From Streptococcus halotolerans (GTDB lineage Bacteria; Bacillota; Bacilli; Lactobacillales; Streptococcaceae), in contig NZ_CP014835.1 of assembly GCF_001598035.1 (NCBI RefSeq), forward strand, positions 434,001 to 498,000: a DNA stretch of 64,000 nt. The letters run 5' to 3'. The notes beneath the pieces are model-generated. The model had not been told where the DNA came from and ran no database searches. It worked only from the letters and a program-made list of their open reading frames with translations. Positions 26,327-35,601 of the stretch are shown here, one piece after another (within the stretch, counting starts at the first letter, position 1; each line of letters starts with the position of its first letter). The position numbers and the translations under genes are program-made.

Positions 26327-26941
26327 ATGTTTGAAGTTATTGGATCTGACTTGGCCAAATATCACCAACAAAAATTAGCCGATTATCTGTCTGCTAATCA
26401 GCGGGACCCCAGAGATGCGATTGTTTTTACAGGGGACTCGATTATTGAATTTTTCCCTTTAAAGAAATTTTTTGGTCGAGAACAAGCCATCTTAAATCGA
26501 GGGATTGCTGGAACAGATACCAATTGGCTTAAAGCGCACATCAAAGAACAGGTTTTAGAAGTAGAACCTGCTAAGCTTTTTATTTTAATTGGAACCAATG
26601 ATTTTGGTCTTGGTTACGATGAGGAACATATTCTTAAAAATATTGAGTCCATTTTGGAAACTATCCAGTTTGAATCCATTGCGACCAAGGTGTATTTGGT
26701 TTCGGTTTTGCCGGTTAGCCATAAGAAAGACTATCAAGACAGGGTAAAAGTCCGACATAACAATGCTATTCAGCGTTTGAATCAGAAACTTGAAGAACAA
26801 CTGTTGGCTGACTATATTGATCTTTATCCTTATTTATGCGATGAAGAGGGCAACTTGGCTGATGAGTATACAACTGATGGTTTACACTTAAGTCAAAAAG
26901 GTTATGCTCTTATTTCTGAACACTTGAAGATGTACTTATAG
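26327..26941 (+). CDS. SGNH/GDSL-family hydrolase
   Basis: This 204-residue esterase shows the four SGNH blocks: Ser in FTGDSIIEFF (about residue 35), Gly in RGIAGTDT, Asn in IGTNDFG and the Asp/His pair in DGLHLSQKGY near the C-terminus. No signal peptide is visible, so it should act in the cytoplasm. Members include acetylesterases, lysophospholipases and platelet-activating-factor acetylhydrolase-like enzymes; the substrate is unknown. It is followed 16 bp later by the permease gene. Confidence 0.88.
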   Translation: MFEVIGSDLAKYHQQKLADYLSANQRDPRDAIVFTGDSIIEFFPLKKFFGREQAILNRGIAGTDTNWLKAHIKEQVLEVEPAKLFILIGTNDFGLGYDEEHILKNIESILETIQFESIATKVYLVSVLPVSHKKDYQDRVKVRHNNAIQRLNQKLEEQLLADYIDLYPYLCDEEGNLADEYTTDGLHLSQKGYALISEHLKMYL

Positions 26942-26957
26942 AATCAAAGGAGAATTT

Positions 26958-28094
26958 GTGAAATTTACAAAAAAAGAAGTAGGTTATATCGTTCTGACTT
27001 TCTTTCTCTGTTTTGGGATTTATCAGAATTGGGAAAGTGGTGCTGATCTGCTCAAAACGTTCTGGAATGCTTTAAAACCCTTTTTAGTGGGGGCAGGAAT
27101 TGCCTACATTATTAACATTGTCATGTATGTCTACGAAAACTGGTTCGAAAAGTTTATCAAGCTATCATTTTTACTAAAGGTAAAACGTCCTATTTCAATG
27201 CTTTTGGCTTATCTGACTTTTATTTTAGTGGTTGTTTGGATTTTTTCAATCGTTCTTCCAGATTTGATTTCGAGTTTGCAAGTTCTCTTGAAGGTTGATA
27301 CCCGAGCTGTTTCAAAAATCATTTCTGAATTAAATGACAACAAAATGGTTGATCGTGTTTTAGATGCTTTCGGTCAAAACTCCGATATCAGTTCGAACAT
27401 TTCTAAATTAACGCAGCAAATCACCAAACAATTGCTGTCTGTTCTGACGAACATCTTGACCTCTGTTTCCAATATTGCTTCAACAGTTATCAATGTCTTT
27501 GTCAGTCTTGTTTTTTCTTTCTATGTTTTGGCAAATAAAGAAACCTTGATTCGACAATCGAGAACTTTGACCGAACTTTATACTGGTAAATGGGCTTCAA
27601 CAATTTTCTATGTTACGGAGATCCTTCATGACCGTTTCCATAGTTTCTTTGTGGGGCAAACTCTTGAAGCCGTTATTCTTGGTACTTTAACCGCTATTGG
27701 TATGGTTATTTTTGGTTTTCCTTATGCTGTCACCGTAGGGGTTTTAATTGCCTTTACTGCCTTGCTTCCGATTGTCGGGGCCTTTATTGGAGCTGGAGTT
27801 GGTTTTATTTTAATTGCGACAGAATCTTTCCAGTTGGCTGTTTTTTTCATCATTTACCTGTTGATCCTGCAACAAATTGAAAGTAACCTTATTTATCCTA
27901 AAGTTGTTGGAAATTCTATTGGTCTTCCAGGGATGTGGGTTCTTTTAGCGATTACTGTCGGAGGTGCTGTCAATGGTGTTTTAGGGATGCTAGTCGCTGT
28001 TCCAATCGCAGGAACCTTCTATCAAGTGCTTAAAGACAATGTCAGAGAGAAGCAGAAGAAGTCGGAAAAACAAGTGAGACCACCACATTATTAA
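26958..28094 (+). CDS. AI-2E family transporter
   Basis: A 378-residue polytopic membrane protein of the PF01594 family. Two hydrophobic helices occupy residues 8-60, two more flank residues 75-110, and a large amphipathic soluble part (about 120-190) precedes four to five helices including GVGFILIATESF and the YLLILQQIESNLIYPKVVGNSIGLPG signature region. Family members have been linked to AI-2 export or Na+/H+ exchange, so the substrate is uncertain. It starts with GTG nine bases after AAAGGAGA and is probably co-transcribed with the esterase gene. Confidence 0.85.
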   Translation: MKFTKKEVGYIVLTFFLCFGIYQNWESGADLLKTFWNALKPFLVGAGIAYIINIVMYVYENWFEKFIKLSFLLKVKRPISMLLAYLTFILVVVWIFSIVLPDLISSLQVLLKVDTRAVSKIISELNDNKMVDRVLDAFGQNSDISSNISKLTQQITKQLLSVLTNILTSVSNIASTVINVFVSLVFSFYVLANKETLIRQSRTLTELYTGKWASTIFYVTEILHDRFHSFFVGQTLEAVILGTLTAIGMVIFGFPYAVTVGVLIAFTALLPIVGAFIGAGVGFILIATESFQLAVFFIIYLLILQQIESNLIYPKVVGNSIGLPGMWVLLAITVGGAVNGVLGMLVAVPIAGTFYQVLKDNVREKQKKSEKQVRPPHY

Positions 28095-28131
28095 ACAGGT
28101 CATAAAAATGTTAGACGCAAATACAAACAAG

Positions 28132-28164
28132 GTTCTTAGAATTCAGTTTCTAAGAGCTTTTTTG
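28132..28164 (+). terminator. terminator after the AI-2E family gene
   Basis: GTTCTTAGAA and TTTCTAAGAGC pair, followed by six T. Confidence 0.75.
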
Positions 28165-28862
28165 CTGTAACATGAACAGGTGGCAAGATGATGAAAGATT
28201 TCTACAAGAACCGAGTGAGTATTCACTTTGTTAAGCTGATGACAGACTAGCGTTTTGTTGACATTGTGATATTGTTTTGATGGATTCTATTAAAAATGTT
28301 ACAAACTTCACCTCAAAATAGTCAAGGAGACATCTCAATAATCACAACGATAAAAGGCCAGGTAATAAAGCAACACTATAAAAAATGATATGAAGCAAAA
28401 CATTCAGTTATAATCGTTTGTCAGTGTCATTAGTGTCATTTTAGGTCACGTGCTTTAGTTAACTTATTTGTTAAAAATAGGGGATAGAGCGGTATTTGGC
28501 TATATGATATTGGGTAAAGGATTTGACACTCGAATGAATACTTTGGGAAATTGTAAAAGGATTGCTGCGATTGCAGTCCTTGTGGCAGTTTTTGTAATAA
28601 TGATGCTATTTCATGTGTTTAAGATTTGATGATAGGACAACGTGAACTACTATAAGACGACTCCTGTGTTAGAGTAGTATTGTTTCGAATGTGTTTATGA
28701 TTGATCAGTAGAGAATAGATTGCTCTAAAATCAAGTGTTTATGGCGAAAAATGCTACCACTAAAGGAAATCAATTGCTTGCTAATGCTTGACGATCTTAT
28801 CAGTGAGAGTGTTTTTGGTTGACTTACAAGGGGCATTTATGTGAAAATAGTTATAAATTATT
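28165..28862. other. 0.7-kb stretch with no secure gene
   Basis: Stops occur in all frames except for one 41-codon frame at 28504, listed separately. The ald promoter must lie in the last part, but no clear -35/-10 pair was found. Confidence 0.5.
28504..28629 (+). CDS. possible small single-span membrane peptide
   Basis: A 41-codon frame encodes a polar first half with Lys and Arg, then a strongly hydrophobic helix of about 20 residues (IAAIAVLVAVFVIMMLF) and a short basic end. That layout fits a one-pass membrane peptide. The ribosome site is weak, and there is no visible promoter or homolog, so it may be chance or the remnant of a larger gene. Confidence 0.25.
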   Translation: MILGKGFDTRMNTLGNCKRIAAIAVLVAVFVIMMLFHVFKI

Positions 28863-28879
28863 GAAAGGTGACTGTAAAA

Positions 28880-29977
28880 ATGATTATTGGTATTCCGAAA
28901 GAAATAAAGAATAATGAAAACAGGGTTGGGTTAACACCAGCAGGAGTCTTAGCTTTTAAACAAGCAGGGCACAAGGTTTGGATTGAAAAAGATGCAGGTC
29001 TTGGTTCTGGTTTTTCTGATGAAGATTATATTGCTCAAGGAGCTGACATAAAACAAACACCTGAGGAAACCTGGGCAGCTGATATGGTTATCAAAGTTAA
29101 AGAACCGTTAGCTTCTGAATATGTCTATTTTCGTCCAGACTTACTTCTATTCACCTATCTTCACTTGGCTCCAGCACTTGAATTAACCACTGCTTTGCTG
29201 GATGGTGGACTAGCTGCCGTAGCCTATGAAACAGTCGTTGACCGTGGCAGACTACCTCTTCTTAACCCTATGAGTGAAGTTGCAGGACGTATGGCAACTC
29301 AAATAGGTGCACGCTTCTTGACGAAGATTGAGGGTGGCTCTGGAATTCTTTTAGGTGGAGTGCCAGGTGTTAGAAAAGGCCGTGTCGTGATTATCGGAGG
29401 CGGTAATGTAGGGGTTAACGCAGCTAAGATGGCTGTCGGCTTAGGAGCAGATGTTACTATTTTGGACGTTAATCCAACACGTCTAGCACAACTCGATACA
29501 CAATTTGATGGTAAGGTTCAAACCTTGATGTCAAATACCCTCAATATTGCAGAAGCTGTTGCAGAGGCTGATTTATTGATCGGAGCGGTCCTTATTCCGG
29601 GAGCACGCGCTCCTAAGCTAGTGACTAAGGAAATGGTAGCTACCATGAAACCTGGCTCAGTGATCATCGACGTTGCTGTCGACCAAGGTGGAATTATTGA
29701 AACAGCTGACCGAGTGACGACACATGATGCTCCTACATATGTAGTTGATGATGTGATTCATTATGCCGTGGCAAACATGCCAGGCGCTGTCGCAAGAACA
29801 TCGACACTTGCCTTGACAAACGCGACATTACCGTATGCGCTTGAGTTGGCTAACAAGGGTCTTGAAACAGCAATTGCTGAAAATCCTGCCCTTCGATCAG
29901 GCCTCAACATCTATCATGGAAAATTGACTAATCAAGCTGTTGCCGAGGCCCATGATTTACCCTATCATGAAATTTAA
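28880..29977 (+). CDS. ald: alanine dehydrogenase
   Basis: Ald converts L-alanine and NAD+ to pyruvate, ammonia and NADH, and back. The 365-residue protein begins [17 protein letters not shown] with substrate-binding Arg15, then Lys74 (KVKEP) and catalytic His95 (LHLAPA), the GGVPGV segment, the NAD-binding GGGNVG turn, and Asp in DVAVDQGG. I start at the ATG at 28880, nine bases after AAAGGTG, rather than an in-frame GTG at 28868. Alanine and glycine uptake genes under a glycine riboswitch lie elsewhere in this window, so amino-acid nitrogen use is a shared theme. Confidence 0.95.
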   Translation: MIIGIPKEIKNNENRVGLTPAGVLAFKQAGHKVWIEKDAGLGSGFSDEDYIAQGADIKQTPEETWAADMVIKVKEPLASEYVYFRPDLLLFTYLHLAPALELTTALLDGGLAAVAYETVVDRGRLPLLNPMSEVAGRMATQIGARFLTKIEGGSGILLGGVPGVRKGRVVIIGGGNVGVNAAKMAVGLGADVTILDVNPTRLAQLDTQFDGKVQTLMSNTLNIAEAVAEADLLIGAVLIPGARAPKLVTKEMVATMKPGSVIIDVAVDQGGIIETADRVTTHDAPTYVVDDVIHYAVANMPGAVARTSTLALTNATLPYALELANKGLETAIAENPALRSGLNIYHGKLTNQAVAEAHDLPYHEI

Positions 29978-30195
29978 GTCTTCAATGATGAGCTAGGAAC
30001 ATAGCTATTTGGAAGCATTAAATGTCATGGGTGCTAGGCTGCTACTTGAAAAGTATCAGTGACATCAATGGTTAAAAGAGATTGTATTGAGATAGTAATC
30101 AGTAAACTTCAATGATAGAGATCAATAATTTGGTTATTCAGACTTGAAAACATAGTCATTGGAATTAGAGAACTTCATTCCTTATCTTCGATTGG
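29978..30195. other. intergenic stretch after ald
   Basis: About 220 bases without a reading frame of note; it runs into the strong terminator at 30196. Confidence 0.5.
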
Positions 30196-30223
30196 AAAAG
30201 CTAGGCAGATGCCTAGCTTTTTT
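30196..30223 (+). terminator. strong terminator upstream of radC
   Basis: A GCTAGGC / GCCTAGC stem with AGAT loop is preceded by AAAA and followed by six T, so it may work in both directions. Confidence 0.9.
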
Positions 30224-30276
30224 GATATTTTTACGAATAGATAGATAGGACAATCAAATGACAAGGGGATTATTCT

Positions 30277-30957
30277 ATGTATCACGTTACTATTCCAAAT
30301 GAAGCGCTGTTACCTCGTGAACGTTTAGTTCAACTGGGGGCTGAAAAACTCAGTAATCAAGAACTACTAGCCATTTTATTACGGACAGGAACGAAAAAAG
30401 AGCCTGTAATGGCTCTGTCTCAAGCTATTTTATCAGAACTCAATAGTCTAGCTGATTTGCAGGAGTTATCACTACAAGAGTTACAAACGATTCATGGTAT
30501 TGGTCTGGCTAAATCAACAGAACTCAAAGCCATGCTTGAATTGGCTAAACGAATAAATGCCTCAGAGACTAAACGTTCTGAGAGAATCATGGGAAGTCAA
30601 CAAGTTGCCAAGAAAATGATGATAGAGCTAGGGAGGCAGAAGCAGGAGCATCTGGTTGTACTTTATCTAGATACACAAAATCGCATTATTGAACAACGTA
30701 CGATTTTTATTGGCACCGTCCGACGATCGGTTGCTGAGCCACGCGAAATCCTTTATTATGCCTGTAAAAACATGGCAACATCCATTATTTTAGTCCATAA
30801 TCACCCCTCAGGAACTGTTGATCCAAGTGAGAATGATTTACGTTTCACAGAAAAATTGAAACGTTGTTGTGATGATATGGGATTGGTCCTGTTAGATCAT
30901 CTGATTATTGGAAATAAGGATTATTTTAGCTTTCGAGAAGAGTCTGACGTATTGTAA
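30277..30957 (+). CDS. radC: RadC-family JAMM-domain protein
   Basis: A 226-residue protein with an N-terminal helix-hairpin-helix-like region (about residues 20-90, [12 protein letters not shown]) and a C-terminal JAB1/MPN/MOV34 metal domain: upstream Glu in [14 protein letters not shown] and DPSEND supply the metal ligands. All are intact. Despite the name, a direct DNA-repair function is doubtful in streptococci; roles in horizontal gene transfer have been discussed. An AAGGGGA ribosome site precedes the ATG. Confidence 0.92.
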   Translation: MYHVTIPNEALLPRERLVQLGAEKLSNQELLAILLRTGTKKEPVMALSQAILSELNSLADLQELSLQELQTIHGIGLAKSTELKAMLELAKRINASETKRSERIMGSQQVAKKMMIELGRQKQEHLVVLYLDTQNRIIEQRTIFIGTVRRSVAEPREILYYACKNMATSIILVHNHPSGTVDPSENDLRFTEKLKRCCDDMGLVLLDHLIIGNKDYFSFREESDVL

Positions 30958-31399
30958 GCTTTATTGATGACAAAATCAAATAGGTTTGTGTCATCGGTCA
31001 AGGAGCTTTAGAAATGCTAGTTGTGATTGAACGCTTAGTCAGAGAGCAAGGTTTTCATTGAGCCATATCAGAAGTACCGATCTTTTGGTCTTAACTCACT
31101 CAATGATTGAAAATTTCATATGTTTGAGAGAATCAACAAAAAGAGCGATTGTTATTAGCAATCGCTTGTCAGATGTTAGGGTGATAATCTTAACTTAAAA
31201 AAGTAGATTATTGTCCTTTTCCTAGTAGAATTATCTGATTAATTATGGATACACTGGGAAAAGACATGGTCAGAAACAAAAAGATAACAGATTTATCATC
31301 AGATCCTTTATCTTCTTTTTAACACTTTGAAGGGCATTATTTTTTAAATACCTTCTTTAAAATGAAAGCTATAATCACGAGCCTTCGAAATTTTTGAGG
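30958..31399. other. radC-rex intergenic region
   Basis: About 440 bases. The plus strand has a short frame (GALEMLVVIERLVREQGFH, stop) near 31001-31061 that could be a remnant of a lost gene. A minus-strand terminator lies at 31135-31166. Confidence 0.45.
31135..31166 (-). terminator. minus-strand terminator downstream of rex
   Basis: On the minus strand AGCGATTG and CAATCGCT form an 8-bp stem followed by CTTTTTG. It is 234 bp beyond the rex stop. Confidence 0.7.
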
Positions 31400-32041
31400 T
31401 TAATTTTGTTTCTGGTTCATAAAGTAGAGAAGTGTCTGCAATTCGCTGGTAAGGTCTACGTATTGTACGACAACATCTTTTGGCACAGAAAGATGGACAG
31501 GTGAGAAGCTTAGGATCCCTTTAATACCAGCTTCGACCAGCTGATCAGCAACTTCTTGTGCTTGAAGGCTTGGAACTGTAAGGATAGCTGTTTCAATGTC
31601 AGTATCTTTGAGGGTTTCTTTTATGGTAGAGATTCCATGAATGGGAATACCATCTGGAGAACTTGTTCCAACGATTTCATTATCATCGCGGTCAAAGGCA
31701 ATGGCAATCTGCATTTTGTTACGATCATGGAAGCGATAGTGCATAAGGGCACGACCAATATTTCCCACCCCAACTAGGGTAACGTTAGTGGTAGAGTGGT
31801 CATCCAGAATATCAGCAAAGAAATTCATTAATTTCTTAACATCATATCCAAAACCGCGGCGACCTAATTCTCCAAAGTGTGAAAAGTCACGACGGACGGT
31901 AGCAGAGTCAATTCCCATTGCGTCTGCGATTTGTTTAGAACTTGCTTTTTCAATATTATCAGTATAAAAACGTTTAAAAATACGGTAATAAAGTGATAAA
32001 CGTTTGGCTGTCGCTTTTGGAATAGTTTTTTCAACAGACAT
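31400..32041 (-). CDS. rex: redox-sensing transcriptional repressor Rex
   Basis: Rex binds DNA when NADH is low and lets go when NADH rises, controlling fermentation genes. The 213-residue protein is of standard length: winged helix at residues 1-80 ([34 protein letters not shown]), then a Rossmann domain with [12 protein letters not shown] start at MSVEKTIPK (ATG at 32041), which follows AAGGAGA; 16 upstream in-frame codons have no ribosome site. It has its own promoter at 32115-32143, where a TTCACAAA half-operator falls in the spacer, hinting at autorepression. Confidence 0.95.
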   Translation of the reverse strand: MSVEKTIPKATAKRLSLYYRIFKRFYTDNIEKASSKQIADAMGIDSATVRRDFSHFGELGRRGFGYDVKKLMNFFADILDDHSTTNVTLVGVGNIGRALMHYRFHDRNKMQIAIAFDRDDNEIVGTSSPDGIPIHGISTIKETLKDTDIETAILTVPSLQAQEVADQLVEAGIKGILSFSPVHLSVPKDVVVQYVDLTSELQTLLYFMNQKQN

Positions 32042-32114
32042 GGCTGTCTCCTTTTCTAAGATGTACTTTAATCTTGATAAATACATCATTTGTTAAAAAT
32101 GCTTTTACTTCCTT

Positions 32115-32143
32115 ATTTTAAATAATCTTTGTGAAAAATGCAA
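32115..32143 (-). promoter_or_regulatory. rex promoter with Rex half-site
   Basis: On the minus strand TTGCAT, a 17-bp spacer and TAAAAT. The spacer includes TTTCACAA (32129-32136), half of the Rex consensus TTGTGAA-n4-TTCACAA; the other half is poor. Confidence 0.5.
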
Positions 32144-32286
32144 CTTTTATGTCTAGTATAGGTGTTTTTAAGTGACAAATAAACAAGATAAAGAGAACAT
32201 GTGATTAGAACGCTCATTGTTCTAGAAAACTAGCAAAATAAAGCGAGAAGAACCTTTTGCCTGAGACTAATTAATCAGTAAAAGGT

Positions 32287-32320
32287 AAAAAAAGAAGCTA
32301 GGATAATATTTCCCAGCTTC
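32287..32320 (-). terminator. terminator of the prs-paralog operon
   Basis: Minus strand: GAAGCT ... AGCTTC stem with a 15-base loop, then seven T. It separates this operon from rex. Confidence 0.85.
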
Positions 32321-32331
32321 AGTTTGATGTA

Positions 32332-32544
32332 TTAGCTTAATCCTTTTTTATCAAGAGCGTAAAAGAGATTTCCGAAGTTACCAGAGTAGTCAATTTCCTC
32401 ATCTTTGTATAGCACTTTTGTCACAGGAAAGTGATCAGAAATGCCAATCACACAAGACATCTGGGCTTGACGGTAGGCATCATAAGTCTCATAGTTAACT
32501 TCTTTTTCTTGTTTAGCATCATTTAGATAGGAAATGGTTAGCAT
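32332..32544 (-). CDS. DUF4649-family small protein
   Basis: A 70-residue protein (MLTISYLNDAKQEKEVNYETYD...), mixed alpha/beta and without Cys or membrane segments. A small protein of this type is regularly found at the end of the streptococcal cysteine desulfurase operon, nine bases after the DUF1831 gene as here. Its function is unknown. AGGAGG precedes the ATG. Confidence 0.8.
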   Translation of the reverse strand: MLTISYLNDAKQEKEVNYETYDAYRQAQMSCVIGISDHFPVTKVLYKDEEIDYSGNFGNLFYALDKKGLS

Positions 32545-32553
32545 AGAACCTCC

Positions 32554-32901
32554 TTATTGCTCTTTTTTGATAAAGACTTGACGTTCTACCAGACTATCCA
32601 TTAGGAAGTAAAATTTATCTTGCAGTATTTTATGGTCATCAGATTTAAAGATGTTCACTAAACGAAGACCAGATTGATCAGTAATATTGAGTTTAAAACC
32701 AGTCAATTCCTTATGGATAACAATTTTTAAGAGGAACCCTTGACCGGAGTTGGGGACTTCCTCCAAAAGACGACTCAGTTCATAATGACCAACTTTGTTT
32801 TCTGAAAAAGTTAAATCTTTGAGGGTATATTTTTTGATGTTTGGGTCAATCGCATAGGTGTATTGACAATCTTTTAGTGAAATTGATTTTTCAAAAGCCA
32901 T
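32554..32901 (-). CDS. DUF1831-family protein
   Basis: A cytoplasmic protein of 115 residues beginning MAFEKSISLKDCQYTYAIDPN, with a C-terminal helical part ending in FIKKEQ. The family is of unknown function and is typically encoded beside a NifS-type cysteine desulfurase in lactic acid bacteria; here it is one base behind that gene. A role as partner or regulator of sulfur transfer is inference from position only. Confidence 0.85.
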   Translation of the reverse strand: MAFEKSISLKDCQYTYAIDPNIKKYTLKDLTFSENKVGHYELSRLLEEVPNSGQGFLLKIVIHKELTGFKLNITDQSGLRLVNIFKSDDHKILQDKFYFLMDSLVERQVFIKKEQ

Positions 32902-32902
32902 T

Positions 32903-34018
32903 CTAGTCTCCTAATAATGATTTTAGTAGGTTAGCTAAGCCAATAACTTCCTCTTCAGTATTTAATTCTGAAAAGCTGATTCGGATGGATTCTTGAAGCT
33001 TAGGTGAGTCCGTTCCATATTTGGCAGCCAAAACGTGACTAGGATCAACTGTCCCTGCTGTACAAGCTGAACCAGTAGAAACAGAGTATCCCTGTAAATC
33101 AAGCTGTGTTAAAAGGATGCCATTGTTGGCACCTGGAAAACCAATATTTAACACATGTGGCATTGCTTTAGTATTGGTATTTAAATAAAAATCCAGTCCA
33201 GCTAACTGTTCCAAGAAAACATGATTGAGTTGGGTCACCTTATCCCAGTTTTCATCTAGATGCTTATGGCTATCAGATAAGGCCTTGGTCATGCCCGCAA
33301 TACCGATGAGATTTTCAGTGCTGGCGCGATGTTTCTCTTCTTGTTCTCCGCCGTGTAGGAGGGGGTCAAACAGCATCCGATTACTAAACAGGATACCGAC
33401 GCCCTTAGGTCCATGAAACTTATGAGCTGAGATAGACATGAAATCAATGCCTAGTTTCTCTGGTTCTAGAAGGATTTTTCCAGCCACTTGAACGGCATCA
33501 ACGTGAAAAGCAGCTGGGTGGTCTTTTAATAAGTTACCGACGTCAGCAATTGGCAACATGTCTCCAGTCTCATTGTTGGCGTACATGAGACTAACCAGAA
33601 TAGTATCTTCTCGCAAAGCACTTTCTAAGTCTTCAAGACGAATGACGCCATTAACAGGCTGCAGGTAAGTCACTTCGAAACCAAAACGTTTTTCCAAATA
33701 CTCCAGAGTATGCAATACAGAATGGTGTTCGACAGCTGATGTAATAATATGCTTGCCATTTTTCTGATGGGCTAGGGCATAGCCTTTTAAGGCAGTGTTA
33801 TTACTTTCGGTGCCTCCAGAAGTGAAGATGATATTATTTGGAGTTGTGCTTAGAAGTGATGCTACTGTCTGTCGGTACTCTCTTAATTTTTGACTAGCTA
33901 ATCGGCCATGCGCGTGAATACTCGATGGGTTTGCTAGCTGGAGTGTCATTGTTTGTGTCATCTCAGCGATAACAGACTCTGTTAAGGGGGTAGTTGCAGC
34001 ATTATCCAAATAAATCAA
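32903..34018 (-). CDS. cysteine desulfurase, NifS/IscS-like
   Basis: A 371-residue PLP enzyme that takes sulfur from cysteine as a persulfide. MIYLDNAATTPL, TSGGTESNN and AVEHHSVL are at the N-terminal side, the PLP lysine sits in SAHKFHGP, and the persulfide cysteine in TGSACTAG near residue 320. The Cys loop is the longer IscS/NifS type rather than SufS. It is not next to sufBCD or iscU, so it may serve tRNA thiolation (mnmA-type) or another acceptor. It lies six bases after the PRPP synthetase paralog. Confidence 0.9.
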   Translation of the reverse strand: MIYLDNAATTPLTESVIAEMTQTMTLQLANPSSIHAHGRLASQKLREYRQTVASLLSTTPNNIIFTSGGTESNNTALKGYALAHQKNGKHIITSAVEHHSVLHTLEYLEKRFGFEVTYLQPVNGVIRLEDLESALREDTILVSLMYANNETGDMLPIADVGNLLKDHPAAFHVDAVQVAGKILLEPEKLGIDFMSISAHKFHGPKGVGILFSNRMLFDPLLHGGEQEEKHRASTENLIGIAGMTKALSDSHKHLDENWDKVTQLNHVFLEQLAGLDFYLNTNTKAMPHVLNIGFPGANNGILLTQLDLQGYSVSTGSACTAGTVDPSHVLAAKYGTDSPKLQESIRISFSELNTEEEVIGLANLLKSLLGD

Positions 34019-34024
34019 AATGTA

Positions 34025-34999
34025 TTAATCCTCGTCTGGGTGAAATGTAAAGAGTGGGCTAAGTGGTTGGCGTTTTTGGATACGAACAATGGCATCGGCA
34101 AACAACTCACTAGCTGTGATGTATTTTGCATTGCTAGGGACACGTTCTTTTGACAAAACAGAGTCTGTTAAAAGAATTTCTTTGATAGGAGCAGCTTCTA
34201 GAATATCGGCAGCTCCACCAGCAAAGAGACCGTGACTTGATACAGCGTAAATGTCAGTGGCACCACCGCGCTCAACAATTTTACTTGCTTCTGCGAAGGT
34301 CTTACCAGTGTTTAGAATATCATCAATAAGAATTGCTTTTTTACCAGCAACATCACCGATGATGTAACCTTCTTCACGATGGCTATCGTCTTCTTGCGCA
34401 TAATCAATGATAGCGATTGGTGCGTCAAGGTATTCTGCTAGGCTACGAGCACGTTTGATACCAGAATTTTTAGGGCTGACAACAACCACATCTTGGCCTG
34501 ATAGTCCTTTGTTGATATAGTGTTCTGCAAATAAGGGTGTTGTGAAGAGATTATCAACCGGGATGTTGAAAAATCCTTGAACTTGAACAGCATGTAAATC
34601 AAGGGTGACAACACGATTAACGCCAGCTTTAACCAGCATATTAGCCACTAATTTAGCTGTAATAGGTTCGCGAGACGCAGCAACACGGTCTTGGCGTGAA
34701 TAACCAAAATATGGCATAACAACAGTGATTGAATTAGCACTAGCGCGTTTGCAGGCATCAATCATAATAAGCAATTCCCAAAGATTATCATTAACAGGGA
34801 AGTTGGTAGACTGAATGATGTAGATATCATCACCACGAACACTCTCTTCAATATTAATCATAATCTCACCATCAGAGAACTGACGAGAAGAAAGTTTTCC
34901 AAGAGGAATGCCTGAGGCTTCAGAGATTTTTTCAGCGATATCATGATTTGATGTCAAAGAAAAAAGCTTCATTTGAGGGGTGGCGTTGTTTTGTGCCAT
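34025..34999 (-). CDS. prs2: ribose-phosphate pyrophosphokinase paralog with altered active site
   Basis: The 324-residue protein has the class I PRPP synthetase fold: [34 protein letters not shown], and [17 protein letters not shown]. However, the flexible catalytic loop, normally IIDKRRPR with essential Lys and Arg, reads [16 protein letters not shown] here. The PRPP loop reads DDILNTGKT instead of DDxIDTAGT. It may be an inactive regulatory paralog or have changed chemistry. A canonical prs would be expected elsewhere. It heads the operon with cysteine desulfurase, DUF1831 and DUF4649. AAGGAG precedes the ATG. Confidence 0.85.
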   Translation of the reverse strand: MAQNNATPQMKLFSLTSNHDIAEKISEASGIPLGKLSSRQFSDGEIMINIEESVRGDDIYIIQSTNFPVNDNLWELLIMIDACKRASANSITVVMPYFGYSRQDRVAASREPITAKLVANMLVKAGVNRVVTLDLHAVQVQGFFNIPVDNLFTTPLFAEHYINKGLSGQDVVVVSPKNSGIKRARSLAEYLDAPIAIIDYAQEDDSHREEGYIIGDVAGKKAILIDDILNTGKTFAEASKIVERGGATDIYAVSSHGLFAGGAADILEAAPIKEILLTDSVLSKERVPSNAKYITASELFADAIVRIQKRQPLSPLFTFHPDED

Positions 35000-35033
35000 G
35001 ACAAAATGCTCCTTATATAATTAGTACACATAT

Positions 35034-35042
35034 ATTTTACCA
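35034..35042 (-). promoter_or_regulatory. promoter of the prs-paralog operon
   Basis: Minus strand TGG TAAAAT extended -10, about 35 bases before the ATG. Confidence 0.5.
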
Positions 35043-35567
35043 AAAAAAGCCAGAAAAATACATGGAGACTAACTGTTTAACCAAGGCATAGGCATGAAAC
35101 GATTATTTTCAAATGATAGCATCGTTAATAGTCGATCATTTTGGGATTTTTTAAAGTAATAGTTTGAAAAACGGTACCTATCGTTGAAATACTAGAACTT
35201 TAAAATACAGAAAGTGTTATTTTTCCACTAAAAGTTTTTCACACGTTTGGCTTGACTGTTTAACCCTTGAGGACTAAACAATAGAAAATAAAATGAATTA
35301 ATGACAACATTTTGTGACAAAAACACCGAAACGAGAAGTTAGTAATGCAAGAGATTAAAGGGATTCATCACATTAGTGCCATGGTTGGTGATTTAGAGAA
35401 CTTGGTCAGGTTATTGTTGAGATAGCAACGAAACTCTCGGGACTTATGATTGATAAAACAATCAAAAATTGTGGAAGAGCCTTCGGTTGCCACAAAAATA
35501 GGAATTTCGCCGTAAAGAGATTTAAAACAGGTTACCTAGACTAAAGTAATGATGATGAGAAGGACTA
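35043..35567. other. gene-poor region with a glyoxalase-family remnant
   Basis: Apart from the short remnant at 35345-35425, nothing is recognised in these 525 bases. Confidence 0.5.
35345..35425 (+). pseudogene. N-terminal remnant of a glyoxalase-superfamily gene
   Basis: A 26-codon frame (MQEIKGIHHISAMVGDLENL...) matches the usual start of ring-cleaving dioxygenase / glyoxalase proteins (IxGIHHITAMVGDPQ). It stops abruptly; no later domain is visible downstream in any frame. Confidence 0.55.
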
Positions 35568-35600
35568 CGAAAAAAAGAGCTGAAGGGGTTCTGGCTCTTT
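35568..35600 (-). terminator. terminator of the CYTH gene
   Basis: Minus strand: AAAGAGC ... GCTCTTT stem with a 13-base loop, then T residues. Confidence 0.8.
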
Positions 35601-35601
35601 C

